Positions 43,953 through 55,179 of a stretch of 64,000 bases of DNA are shown piece after piece (position 1 is the first letter of the stretch; every line of letters begins with the position of its first letter). The stretch lies in the NCBI GenBank assembly GCA_011037195.1, contig JAAEAF010014925.1:102877-166876 (forward strand), given 5' to 3'. The notes under the pieces were generated by a model. That model was not told where the DNA came from, ran no database searches, and saw nothing but the letters and a program-made list of their open reading frames with translations. Origin of the DNA: Triatoma infestans (Eukaryota > Arthropoda > Insecta > Hemiptera > Reduviidae). Both the position numbers and the translations under genes were made by a program.

Positions 43953-45286
43953 AACCTTGGTTAACCAAATATGCGGCTGTGGTTTGGTGGCGTCGCATTG
44001 AGATAAGATCCGCTAAACTGCTGCTTGAGGGTATTCAACGCTTGGCTTGTCTGGCGGCGACCGGTGCGATGCGGACCACGCCTACAGCTGCAATGGAGAC
44101 TTTATTATGAATTCCACCGCTCTTTGTAGAGGTGAAAACTATGGCAATGAAAGCCTGTTATAGAATTAAACAGGCAGGTTTTTGGCAGGGTAAGCGATAT
44201 TGTCACTCTACCATTCATCGCAAGATGCTTTTTAAGGTTCCTGTTACAGGTTTTCCCTCTGATAGAATGTTGAAGACTTTTGTTTTCGAGCATTCCTACA
44301 GTGTCAGGTTACCCTCTAGGGAAGATTGGTCAAGATTGGGTCCGTCTGGCATGATACCTGATAATTACTTCCGGTGTTACACGGACGGTTCCAGAATGGA
44401 TGGTAGGTCTGGAGCTGCGGTCTATTTTGAGACCGGAGATCATTTGGCAGTATCTCTCGTTGAATGGACCAGGTCTTCCAGACTGAGGTTTATGCTATTC
44501 TGTGTTGTGTTTTGGATGAGATGGTACGTAACACTAACTTAAAAGGTGTTTGTATCAGCTCGGAAAGCAAGGCTGCGTTGAAGGCGCTGAGTTCATGCGT
44601 CTTCACTTCCAGGTTGGTGTTAGAATGTTCAAAAAGACTGGAAGAGCTTTCTTCTCTGAAGGATGGCTTCTAGTCTGGGTACCAGGTCACATGGGAATTT
44701 TTGAGAATGAGGAGGTGGATAGGTTTGCCAAATTAGGCGCCTCTCTTCCTTTCATTGGTCCCGAGCCTGCTGTTGGCGTGTCTTCTGGCACATGTCTGTC
44801 AGGCTTCCAGACATAGACAGCTTCACAGCATTCATCCTTATTGGATGAGCTCAGTTAGTTCTCGGCAGTCCAAAATGCTCATCGGGGGTCCGGACAAGGC
44901 CATTACTGAGACGTTGCTGTGTTTTTCATGGAACTCTCTCAGGCATCTGGTTGGATCTCTTACTGGACATTGTGGTTTAAGGAGACATCTCTACATAATG
45001 GGGCTCATGCCGAGGAAGGAGGAGGAAACACCCATCCATCTTATGAATGATTGCCTGGGTTGTGAGGTTTAGGACTTTGGTCGGAATAGGATGCCTGTGG
45101 AGGAGCTTAGGCTATTTCCGCTTAAGTTTAGTGTCCGATTTATTCGGACTGCGGTGAATCTTAGATGGATTAGATTCGGGTCTGGATTTTCATTCTAGAC
45201 CCGGTTTGTTGTTGTTTTTCTTGGGGTAGCTATATAGGCCCAGTGAGACTTTGGATAGCGTAGGATTTGGTCCCTCTCCACAGACA

Positions 45287-45325
<39 letters not shown>
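43953..45325 (+). pseudogene. I-like LINE, 5'-truncated, with RNase H domain and target duplication
   Basis: Flanked by AAGATAGCACTT (43941-43952) and AAGATAGAACTT (45326-45337). The product in three shifting frames: LEGIQRLACLAATGAMRTTPTAAMETLL (post-RT), then RNase H with CYTDGSRMDGRSGAAVYF (first Asp), FQTEVYAILC (Glu), SSESKAALKAL (position of SDS) and VWVPGHMGIFENEEVDRFAKLG (terminal Asp), then SGPEPAVG-like and MPRKEEETPIHLMNDCLGCEV. Ends in (TAA)n (45286-45325). RNase H plus TAA tail fits the I/LOA group. Frameshifts inactivate it; copies of its tail are at 25934 (reverse) and about 52060. Confidence 0.9.
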
Positions 45326-45327
<2 letters not shown>

Positions 45328-45372
45328 GATAGAACTTTAGAGGAAAACATAATCCTCCCCCTCCTCCAAAAC

Positions 45373-45656
45373 CCTATCCCAACACCACGTCAACAGACCC
45401 AAAAAAATGACTTACAAACCAACGCCCATGTCTATCTCCACTAGACAAGCACCTAGACCTACTTGAATAAAAATAATCCAACACCCATGTCTATCTCTAC
45501 TAGACAAACTTTTAGACCCCACAATTATTTTACACAAAACGCAACCAACCAACCAACAAATTGGTCAGCCGAAGAATTATACAACAAAAATGAAACTACG
45601 AATGATGAACAAACTAATGAAATCATTTTTTAGACGATACCGGCAATCCCAGAATA
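45373..45656 (+). pseudogene. Gypsy gag fragment embedded in repeat D
   Basis: Nearly the same sequence as 47503-47812 (CCAACACCACGTCAACAGA, ATGTCTATCTC.ACTAGACAA, TTTTTAGACGATACCGGC), with small deletions. It is inserted cleanly inside a D monomer. No LTR or target duplication noticed. Confidence 0.8.
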
Positions 45657-46254
45657 TTAAATGAGTTTACCCGAACAAATGTTTCAAATAAATGTTGTAC
45701 CTCTTTATATGTGTACTTCACATATTTAGTTTAAAGAAAATCGTTGGAGACGTCTTAGAAAAAATAGAAGAAAATTAAAAAAATACTTTTCACTAAAAAC
45801 TCACTTCCAGTCTTCTGATTTTCTTCAAACTCGGAATTTCAACAACATATTTAATTCAAATTAATATTATTTAAATGACAGAATGGTATAGTAAACTGAA
45901 ATAGCGCTGTAGAAGAAAACCTAACCCCGACCATCTCCAAACGTGCCCTTATATGAATTTTCCCAAAGAAATGTTATAAATAAAAGTTGTAAATTTTTGT
46001 ATGTGTAGTTGGTGTAACAAGTTTGAAGAAAATCTTCGGAACCATTTTCGAGCAAAACAGTGAAAAACCCACTCAATAAAGTGGTACTTCCAGTGGTAAA
46101 GCGGTTGAGGAATTTTGACAGATAACCTACTCTCCCATGGTGATATCTAAATGAAATATCAAGTTTGAACATTCTACGATTTTTCGTTTTTGAGCTATGT
46201 TGTTCACATACATACAACTTATATTATTATATTTGTTTAATCTTTTAATTATCT

Positions 46255-46464
46255 AGTGAACAGCTGCTACTAGCACTTGTTGTTCCTAGAAATATTATCA
46301 GCAGTTTGTACTTAGCATCTCTCTGAGAGATGATATATAAAGAATTCCTGTTTGTCTGTCGTACTGGTAACATCTCACTTATTCAAGCGTATATTATATA
46401 AGTTTGTATGTCTACTAAATAAATTTGTTTTTAAAAAGTGACTTAATTAAATTTAAATTGAATT
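46255..46464 (+). repeat. 5' LTR of a gypsy/errantivirus-like element
   Basis: AGTGAACAGC...AATT, 210 bp, ending directly at the primer site. TATATAAAG at 46334-46342 and AATAAA at 46417 stand in the expected order. AGT...AATT ends are known for gypsy-group elements. Confidence 0.65.
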
Positions 46465-46481
46465 TGGTGCAGTCGGGTAAG
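46465..46481 (+). promoter_or_regulatory. Primer-binding site, tRNA-Ser type
   Basis: TGGTGCAGTCGGGTAAG is close to the TGGCGCAGTCGG primer site of 17.6/297-type gypsy elements, complementary to a tRNA-Ser 3' end. Confidence 0.65.
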
Positions 46482-46832
46482 ACCGGTCAAAATTCAAAAG
46501 CAAATTGAATTTCGTTTTAACGTTAATTGACCGCGAAATAGTCACGAACTTTCTTCAAATTTAACTTCTACACAAGACATCTAGGAATTAACATCAAGGA
46601 ACCATCGAATGTGGTACACCTTATGTTCTTTTTGTGAGCAATATTTAATTTATATTTTCTTAATTTTGAACTTTAATTTCATTCAAGTGTATTGTAATTA
46701 TTTTAAATTGAAGTATTTTATTTTAGCATTCAATTAATTCATCTAGAAAAAAATTCTAATTATAATTTATTATAATTGAAGACAATCAATTCATTAGATC
46801 AATTAATTATTAACAATTACAAACCACCCAAC

Positions 46833-47810
46833 ATGAATTCTGTAACGGAAATTAAAGCATATACTGATACAATCGGAACATTTAATGGTAGTCCTAAGCA
46901 ATTAAGTTTTTCATAAGCGGAGTCGAAGAAATTAGTAATTTAATTGACACCATTACATCCAAAATTTCTGATAATTTAAAGACTTTATACCATTCAGTCA
47001 TATTAAAAGTAAATTAGTAGATAAAGCCGCAAAAATCATACAAGAACAAAACTTCGTCAACTGGCAACAATTAAAACACTTTTTAATTTCTAAATTTTCG
47101 AATAAACAAAATTCTACCAGTATTCTACTCGACATAATGTATAGAAAATGTAATAAAAATCATGCTGATTACGTTCATGACATAACCGAAATGTTCCAAC
47201 AATGTAAACAAAAACTTTCATTAGAAAGCTATAATGCTGCTATAATATACAACCAAAATGAAAAGCTTGTTATGTTACACATAATTATATTTATGAAAGA
47301 CCCGTTAAGGAACACCTAGCAACGCGCAACTCACAAACATTAGTAGAATTGGATAGTCTTCTGAGAAATGACTTCCAATATCTAAAATTACTAAATACTC
47401 AAGACGTTAAATTCAATCCAATAACTCACAAAACTACATTAATGCGTAATAACAATTTTTTCAAATTCTCACCTAAAACACATTTCCCTAGTGGTCCCAT
47501 AAACCCTATTCCAACACCACGTCAACAGAACCAAAAGATGACTTACAAACCAACGTCCATATCTATCTCCACTAGATAAGCACCTAGACCTAATACCTAC
47601 TTGAATAAAAATAATCCAACACCCATGTCTATCTCTACTAGACAAACTCCTAGACCCCATAATTATTTTACACAAAACGCTACCAATCAACCAACAAATT
47701 AGTCAGCCCAAGAATTCTACAACAAAAATGAAACTACGAATGATGAACAAACAAAACAAACTAATGAAAATCATTTTTTAGACGATACCGGCCAATCCCA
47801 GAATATTACT
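46833..47810 (+). pseudogene. Gypsy gag, frameshifted
   Basis: ATG at 46833 gives MNSVTEIKAYTDTIGTFNGSPKQLS, frame lost at a T run, then ISGVEEISNLIDTI, KLVDKAAKIIQEQNFVNWQQLKHFLISKF, STSILLDIMYRKCNKN (open 47137-47319), LATRNSQTLVELDSLL...(open to 47579), and a Pro/Thr-rich linker. This is the capsid-like region of gypsy Gag, which assembles the particle. No CCHC knuckle is evident. Three or more frameshifts. The linker contains an internal duplication of MSISTRQ-type sequence. Confidence 0.85.
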
Positions 47811-47995
47811 TAATGACTCATTCTGAAGGTAGTTGCTTACCATACATTTACTTTGACAAAAATTTGAAAATTTTACTAGACAGAGGAAGTACTACTTCAT
47901 TCGTTAATCCAGACATAGCCGACAGACACTTTAAATTATAGCTTAAAAAAAATAAAGTTTGTAGAAAATAAGAAGCATTAAGTCTTTGGAGAGGA
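47811..47995 (+). pseudogene. Gypsy protease start, catalytic motif changed
   Basis: YIYFDKNLKILLDRGSTTSFVNP corresponds to the aspartic protease start; the catalytic D-T/S-G reads D-R-G. Coding similarity ends soon after, so the remainder of pol and the 3' LTR are missing. Confidence 0.7.
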
Positions 47996-47999
47996 ACCC

Positions 48000-49500
48000 C
48001 ACTTAGACATAATTAATAAGAGAAAGTAAAAAACCGGATTGGTCAATGTAGCTATACTAACTAAGGTTGGCAACATTGTTGGCAACATTGATTAGCGGGA
48101 GATGTACCAGGAGGAGGTTACTATATTTTCGTACACAGTGAGTGGGGCATGTTGATTTTACTTGTGCTTTTAAGCATTATGAAAGTTTAGTTTTTATTCA
48201 ATGGTTTATTACCTACTTATGAAAGTGAGTAAAAATTTCCTTTTGATAATAGATAAGATTAGTTTGGAAGCACCATATATACAAATAGTTCTTATTAGAA
48301 TTTTTATTGCTTTTGCTTTGCTTATGATAGTTTTGGCCCTTTTATTCATTATATTCAATAAGTTAATTAGATTATATGCCTTATAATTGTTTTCAAAAAG
48401 CATAATACTTTATTTCAAGCTCAAAGTCATTTTATAATAACAATTCAAATTGTATATAGTAATTTTATATTATGTTCTCATTGTTTTTTCTCAAACTGTA
48501 GATTTGTAACTTTTATTAAAATTATACATATAGTTTGTTTATATATATAGTTTATATATATTAATTATATATATAGTTTGTTTTGAAATACTTTTTCTGA
48601 TTGAGCGCCTATATATAACAAAATTTTTACCGAAATGTTAAGAATTGCATATCACTGTCATTCTTTAAATCTAGTTTATTGAGATCTTATGGTTAATGTA
48701 TACTTATACACATATAATATATGTATGTGTATATTACTACTTATACACATACATATAGCAACCTCAATAATATTTCAGTTATTAGCAACTACTTATACAT
48801 ATAATATATATGTATAGTAGTTGCTAATAACTGAAATCTGCTTTTATCTCTCTCATATACTATTTAATTTTTTACTAATTAGCTGAAATTCTTTCAGGAT
48901 ATCAGATACTGAATTTGGAACCAAAAATGATTCCCTGTTGGGTAAAACCTGAATTCTGATACATATATACATAATTTCATAAATGAAGATCAATTCACAC
49001 GGCTGTTGTCATGGCAACATAGCGGTAAAATGAAGGTAGGTAATCATCTTAAAGCTATATTATAATTATAGCATGATGTATCTTATATGGAATGATATGT
49101 AATTAAATTCTTTTCAGAGTTATGCAAATTCATTAAAAAATTATATGACAGTTCTGTCAGAAATTATGTAGTTTTTTTTTTAACTAAGTTGCAGTGTGTA
49201 GATATTTCCCTTATTTTTTATGCACAATCTTAACTTTCGATCACCTATTGATTGAAGAGAATCATCCAATATGTACTTTTTTTCTTCTGTTGGGCCTGAA
49301 TAAAATTTCAGGGATCCGTAGATTCCGAGTATGGTCTGCCATATTTGTGAATAGGTAAGTACTGTCTTTTTAATAACAATGCCTAATCTAACCTTATCAT
49401 TCTAAACAATATGAACTGTTTAATATTTTTTTTAATCATACACTTTTACATATTTGAAGTTGAATATTATGTAGTTGTGGCCTTAATGCTGGGTAACATC
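48000..49500. other. No gene; 28-bp palindrome at 48774-48836
   Basis: Inverted arms CAGTTATTAGCAACTAC / GTAGTTGCTAATAACTG plus TATACATATA lie around a short A+T centre. A duplicated GGCAACATTGTTGGCAACATTG lies at 48065-48090. The ORF at 48201-48386 is low-complexity. Confidence 0.45.
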
Positions 49501-49504
49501 TTTC

Positions 49505-49681
49505 TTTTATCCGTCGTAGCATTCATCATTTTCTTGATACTGACAATCAGTGTGGTGCGTGACAGAAATCTTAGGTTGAAGTCAACTCTCCACAAGTATT
49601 GATAACCTTACTCTGACGATAGATGGGAATCTGAAACCGGTCAGAACCAAGAAAATAAAGCACGCTACGGCGGATAAAATG
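49505..49681 (+). mobile_element. Hairpin element, second subfamily
   Basis: Left arm TTTTATCCGTCGTAGC...ATTTTCTTGATACTGAC (49505-49544) and right arm GTCAGAACCAAGAAAAT...GCTACGGCGGATAAAA (49641-49680) are inverted repeats with some mismatches. Arm sequence is homologous to the array insert arms (CCGTGGTAGCCTGC, ACCGGTTTC). The hammerhead-like core sits at the start of the right arm. Confidence 0.6.
49611..49644 (+). ncRNA. Hammerhead-like motif, second subfamily
   Basis: CT/AG partial stem I, CTGACGA (49613-49619), extra T, AGAT/ATCT stem II with loop GGGA (GNRA type), GAAA, CCGG, T-C. Stem II pairs perfectly with a sequence unlike that of any other copy. Confidence 0.5.
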
Positions 49682-49689
49682 ATACATAT

Positions 49690-50099
49690 TGAAGTTCTTT
49701 AAAATATCTGCAAATTAATTTTTTAAAGCTTGTGAATTTTGATAATTTTCCAATAAAACTTAAAGTTAGAAGGAAAAAGACATTTATTTTTAAAACAATT
49801 TGGTTTAGAATGATAAGTTGTTAACAAACATCTACACATTCTCCTAAGGTTGATATCCCCTCAAAATGCTAATTATAAATTTATTTTTTAAACATGGTGA
49901 CACCGATTGGGCTTTATATTAAGAAATTAAAATGTTAATTCCAGAATTAACAAAATGTGAAAGAATAACTTCAAGACTTCAACTTTTATAAGGTTGGCTA
50001 TGAAAAGAAAATTATTCATTTAAAACTGAAATTAAATTATTAAAAGATTTTTTTGTTACCTATATTTATATTTATTTTTACTTTAGTAGCTTTTTAGAT
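49690..50099. other. A+T-rich upstream region of the Myb/SANT-like gene
   Basis: No repeat recognised. TTTTTAG directly before the ATG at 50100 could be a 3' splice site of a 5' UTR intron. Confidence 0.35.
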
Positions 50100-51010
50100 A
50101 TGCCTAAAAATAGAGGGTACAATTTCACTGACAGGGAAAGGACTCAACTAATTAATATAATCAGTAAATTCAGGAATATAGTGGATAAAAAGAGGACCGA
50201 CTCAGTTACAAACAAACAAAAAAAAGATGCTTGGAGAAAGATTACTTTAGAATACAATGCTTGTGTAGAACGTCAGAGAGATGAAAAGAACTTAAAACAT
50301 TGTTATGATAACATTAAAAGAGTAGGAAAACAACATCTTGTTACTAAAAGAGTAAGTTTAGTTGGACTTCTTGTAACATGATCTACAATATATTGAAATT
50401 TTTAATTTGTAAAAAAAATATTTATAGGGGCAAGAATTCATGAACAGATCCCAAAATATTCAAGATTCGTATCAAGAGGTGAAAAATGATATTACATTAC
50501 ATAATAAAAATAGAAAATCCGAATCACTTCTGAAGGCAAGTGGAGAATTTAAGATAAAACAAGTAAATATCATTTTTGCCATCTTTTATGATTTAAATGA
50601 AGTACATCATCAGTATATTGTAAAGATAGTTCATTAATATTTTGCAGGAAGAAGATACCTCAAATATTGTTACAATTGAACCTGATGTGTCATTCAATGA
50701 AGAAAATACTGACGTTCAATTAGTTTCTGAAGAACTAGCTCATAAAGAAGATGATAAAACACTTCAAGACGAACTTATTGAATATACGATTGCCAAAAAA
50801 AAGAAAAGGGAAACTGAAATAGATTTAAATAGAATTTATTGGGAAAGGAAAATACAGTTAATAAATCAAGAAATTACTAATAACAGAATTGAACATAGTA
50901 AGAAAATGGAATTATTGGAATTGCAAGTACAGCAACAGAAAGAAGAACATGATGCCAAAATAGCACTACTGCAGATGGAATTAAAAATAAAAAGAAGTGG
51001 ACTTCGCTAG
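50100..51010 (+). CDS. Myb/SANT-like DNA-binding protein, 249 aa, three exons
   Basis: Exons 50100-50351, 50428-50562 and 50648-51010 join in phase 0 to give 249 residues. Introns of 76 and 85 bp have GTAAGT...TATAG and GTAAAT...TGCAG borders. Residues about 5-75 (FTDRERTQLINIISKFRNIV, KRTDSVTNKQKKDAWRKI, NLKHCYDNIKR) match the Myb/SANT-like domain of the zeste/NAIF1 type, a three-helix DNA-binding fold with conserved Trp. Residues about 165-245 are strongly charged heptad-like sequence, probably a coiled coil for dimerisation. Expected nuclear. AATAAA near 51233 may be the poly(A) signal. The intact frame among decayed repeats suggests a working gene or a recent copy; such proteins also accompany Harbinger-type transposases, none of which is visible here. 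Confidence 0.88.
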
Positions 51011-51019
51011 TAGTTGGCC

Positions 51020-52050
51020 AACATCTTTGGCGTCTATTTTGTAAATAATGTAAATGATTTTTTTACAATTATTTTTTAACATTTATTTATTACTTCAAAT
51101 ATACATTTGAAAATCGTTCCATTTTCCTTCTTCCTTGCTAATTTTTATTCCAATTTAACAGAGAAATGTTATTCAACAAAAATTATTTGTGTAGTTTAAT
51201 TACGATTTGCGGATTAGGATTCATTTTCTAAGAATAAAAAGAATTAATAAAAATTAAGTTAGTATTCTTTCGTACTTTTCATATCAAAAGTTTTTAATCT
51301 ATCAAGAGATATTAACAGTTAGTGGTATAGTTATCTATTAACTGTTTGTTTTAGAAAAGATTATATATTTTTCTATTTCTTGAATTATGATATTGAAGGA
51401 ATGTGGGCAATTTTGCAGTAATGTTGGGCTGAGATTATGTATCTCTGGCCGGAAGTGATAATCTAAAGTCTGGTATATAAAAATTGACTTCCTCTTTTTA
51501 AAGTTATGAGATATGCAAACATAATAATAATAATAATAAACTCTCTGATACAATGAGTTGATGTACTATATGACAGAAACTTTAATACAAGGAATTAATG
51601 TTTTCACACAATCTTGATAAGCCTGACTGATGATCCAAAACAGAGCATGCCCAGACGGATGTATTTCTTCCTTTATGACTTATTGAAATGAATTTTCTTA
51701 TTTGCACAACAATTTAATTTAATTTTTTCTTATTTTAGATTAATTAAAATATAATGCAAATTAATATGGATTTTTACATTTGGGGGGGGGGCATCGACGA
51801 CTTATGGCCATTATTAGCGCCCTTCATTTTTACATTCTTTTCTTTTTTCTAATTGGAATAGAATAGTAAATTCCTTATGTGTTCTGAGATTCCTGCAGGC
51901 ATTCTTATTACCTCACACACGAAACCACATTTGGTAGATACCCAACCTTCATGGAATAGGTACTTATAGGGGGCCTGCGGAGGATAAGTCAGTGTAGGAA
52001 TAATAGAGACTTGGTCAAAGTTTAAGGATCTCTTCTTATCAAAGCAAAAG
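51020..52050. other. 3' flank; short GC motif at 51781-51822
   Basis: A G run followed by GCATCGACGAC and GGCCATTATTAGCGCCC resembles 43276-43312. No gene. Confidence 0.4.
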
Positions 52051-52059
52051 TTAGCGTTG

Positions 52060-52600
52060 TTTGTTTATCAAATTTGTGGAAATATGGAATATCAATGATT
52101 GTCATCTTCGTTAGGACCCTTCTGGGCATCCAGGCACCCGGTAAAGAGCGGACGAATTGGATAAGGTGGGATCTCATTACGTTATTCCCGAGCCAGAAGT
52201 AGCCGTCACCAAGCAATTTTGCAAGTAGGAAATTAAACAGTGGTGGAATAGGGAGGGAATTGGCAAGAGAAATGAAAGGCGGGTGCCTCCAAGAAAGCGG
52301 TTTATAAATGGGCTAGGATAGAGGGGGCTTAAGTATCTTCTTTTCCTGAGTAGGATATAATTATTGATAGTCCTGATAAGTATATTGACTGGACACTCTT
52401 GGGTAAGCCAGTCATTTTCACAAAATTGGTAAGATCTAATCCTCGGTAATCAATGATATCTTAAAACTTTATTGTAACCAGAGCGGTAGATTGCTGGGGC
52501 GGGAGGCTTTTTAGTTTTATTTTTTTGTGTGGAGGGATAAGATCCATATTGGCTTAGGTTCCGCCCTTTTGGGCACCCATTAAAAATAATAATTATTCCT
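52060..52600 (+). pseudogene. I-like LINE 3' fragment
   Basis: Broken frames give KLWKYGISMIVIFVRTLLGIQAPG (RNase H end), PEPEVAVTKQF (as GPEPAVG in the 43953 copy), GLKYLLFLSRI, SILTGHSW, and a 3' UTR ending in AATAATAATTATT. The RNase H PGH.G.xxN motif has decayed. Confidence 0.6.
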
Positions 52601-52785
52601 TCCTTATATATGGACTATCAAAGATTGTTGATTGTTATCTTCACTATTATGTGAGAGTATAGAATACTGAATATTACAGCCTTCCAATTCCTTATTTCCA
52701 CGCTCTTATGTCATCACTTGACAACTTTCCATATTATTCTTGGGTGACTTCCTTCTTTTTATCATTTGTATATCCTGAAAGATGT

Positions 52786-52883
52786 AAGTCCTTTTAATTC
52801 CTCTGTCTTCAGAAAAAAAAGTCACAGTAAAATTTCTACTTTTGTGACTTTTTTTTTCTGAAGACAAAGGAATTAAAGGACTT
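52786..52883. repeat. Near-perfect inverted repeat, 41-nt arms
   Basis: Arms 52786-52826 and 52843-52883 (AAGTCCTTTTAATTCC... and its complement) are separated by 16 bases, with one or two small differences. It could be a small MITE or encode a hairpin RNA. Confidence 0.8.
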
Positions 52884-53139
52884 AATTTGCACGTCTTTTG
52901 GGGAGTGTCAGTAAGTTTCGATCAATATCCGTCAACATTTAAGTGCCACTTTACTAAAAGGTTTTTGGAGATTCTGATTTTTGGGATTATGACAGAGTGA
53001 TGAATTAGATATTATCTGTGCAGTGAGTGAGCACATCAGATTCGTAGGCGTTTCTATTTTATAGAAGAGAGAAGACATTAAAGTGGGAAACCAAACTTAT
53101 GGAATGAAATTTAGAAAATCGTAGCCGTTCGTGGAAAAA

Positions 53140-53660
53140 ACTCAAGAACCCATTCTGTAAGAGTCGCACTTTCAATTGTCTTCATATTTGGAATTCTGTC
53201 AATACTTCTAATATATATTAATATTATATATAGGTGGTAAAATTATATATTATATTGCAGTGACATTTTAGAGGCAACCATGACTACATTGTTTCTCCAG
53301 AACTCACTAAAAAATAAATTTCCCTGAAAAATATTTGTAAAAGAGATAAGTATTTTAAAAGTGATAGGCACTTATGTGTGTAAATAGCATACGAAGTTTA
53401 AATAAGACGCAATTCCAGTTGATGGATTTTGCCCGAACATTCTGATGAGGTGGTAGTTATACCTACGTAAATGGAATATCAAGTTTAAGCTTCCTGCGAT
53501 TTTTCATGTTTTAGATATTCTATTACACACATATTCAGACAATTCGGAATAATATTTTTTCTTTACTCAGGAAACCTCAAAACAAGTATTTCCGGAGAAA
53601 ACTCAATTTCGAAAATTTAACATAATCGCAATACTTCCTATAACTTGGCGTGAGAGAAAA
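53140..53660 (+). repeat. Dispersed repeat D, partial
   Basis: GTCGCACTTTCAATTG, GGAATATCAAGTTTAAGC, TTCGAAAATTTAACATAATCGC and GTGAGAGAAAATAA give the 3' half in forward orientation. Confidence 0.6.
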
Positions 53661-53669
53661 TAAAAAAAG

Positions 53670-54980
53670 AGATACTAGTTTGAGAATTTAACAGACTATC
53701 CATAAAGAATTATTCAAATCATTTTCAGATTTGACAAGTAATAGTTTTTTTTTAACTCATTGTAAAAAAGACAATATTGGATAGATTAAGATACTTAAAA
53801 TAAACCTGATATGGTATACCAAATATAAACTTCCTTATAACATAATCCACGTCACTGATAGAAAATTCTTTCATTTTTATTACAGGCAGTAGAATAAATG
53901 TTAATGTAGCCATGAAATGATGTCCCTTATACAACTACAATCCAACCTCATCCGCATTAAAAGAGGCTTACCGTACAATCTGAATTAGCGCTTAACTCAA
54001 TGTAAAATCGGATGAGATTCCACCTCCTCACAAACTCTTACACCGCCCACATACATCTACTTGTTACTACTGTATTACTCTTCTCTTCTTCTAGGTTTAT
54101 CAATAATAAAAAAAGATATTTATATTATTCTGATAATACTTTCCTACACTATTCATCTTTTATTCAAGCTACTAAAAATTGAAGTTTAGGACAAAGAATT
54201 TTATTTTTCCCTTCTGTGCTGAGAAGGTAAGTTAACTCAACAAATTAAGCACTAATAAAGCTAGAAAATTTGAATTTTAATAAAAAATGCTATACAAGGA
54301 AATTTTCTAATTTTATAGAAGAGAGAAAATATTAACGTGGGAAACCAAACTTATACATAAAACTCCTATAAGAGGATCGTAGATGAATGAAATTTATTTA
54401 ATTAAATATTTTCACATTTCATAAGAAGATCACAACATGTAATAAAATAGCCGTTCACTTTCCTATCAATAAATTAATATAATATCCATATCCATCAAAA
54501 CAGAGAACTATGAATGAAGGATTTCACAAAGTTAATGTTGTAAGGGAAATAGATTCTCTTTGAGAAATCCTTGAATCCGGCTGCTTCATAATTCTTCATC
54601 ATATGCCTTGAGAAGAGCTGCATTTCAATCTACAGTATCTTATAAAGTATGGTTATTTAATGGAAAAAGTAAACGGAAATATTGAATAATTTTGGAAAAT
54701 GGAAATATTGTGGTTTTAAAAAGATTTTAAGCATAATAATGTGAAGGGACTGAGGTCAATGCTATTCAAGGCAAAGGGCAAGACAATCCACTCCTTTAAA
54801 ACGCCCTCCGGACGTACATATTATAACGGATCCAGTACTAACCAGTCATATTCAGCAGTTCAACAATCGTCCTACGCATACAGAACGTCACCATTTCAGC
54901 TTCAGTGGACATTTGTGTTTAAAACCAATCTAGCTACAAAAATATTTAAATGCAAGAGTTTTTGTGTATTATTATAAGCT
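53670..54980. other. No gene recognised
   Basis: A+T-rich. Segment 54740-54900 is somewhat richer in C/G, with a 78-codon ORF of no recognisable family; it may be the internal end of the LTR-like repeat that follows. Confidence 0.35.
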
Positions 54981-54984
54981 TTTT

Positions 54985-55172
54985 CATTTATTACAATTAA
55001 CTTAAAATTGTTATTTTATAAAGTATCTAAATTCATTTATAGTTAATATATTTATTTTAAACTAGTGATTTATATTTCATTATTTCTTAAGCATCTCTCT
55101 CTAACATATCTTTCAAAATTGCTCGTGCAGCACTACACAACCTAAAACAACCATAACTCCACCAATTACATT
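54985..55172 (+). repeat. LTR-like repeat E, copy 3 (3' part)
   Basis: CATCTCTCTCTAACATA...CTCCACCAATTACATTACA parallels the ends at 24426 and 38290. Confidence 0.35.
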
Positions 55173-55179
55173 ACAGTTA

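Larger units (their letters stand above)
43668..46225 (+). repeat. Dispersed repeat D copy, interrupted twice
   Basis: Repeat D sequence occupies 43668-43952, 45326-45372 and 45657-46225. It is interrupted by an I-like LINE (43953-45325, with target duplication) and by a gypsy gag fragment (45373-45656). Confidence 0.75.

Noticed and set aside
43953..45325. Active LINE
   Set aside because: Target duplications are clear, but the reading frame changes at least twice and the 5' half, including the RT catalytic box, is missing.
48201..48403. Overlapping 61- and 64-codon ORFs on opposite strands
   Set aside because: Both are Ile/Leu-rich low-complexity translations without start context or homology.
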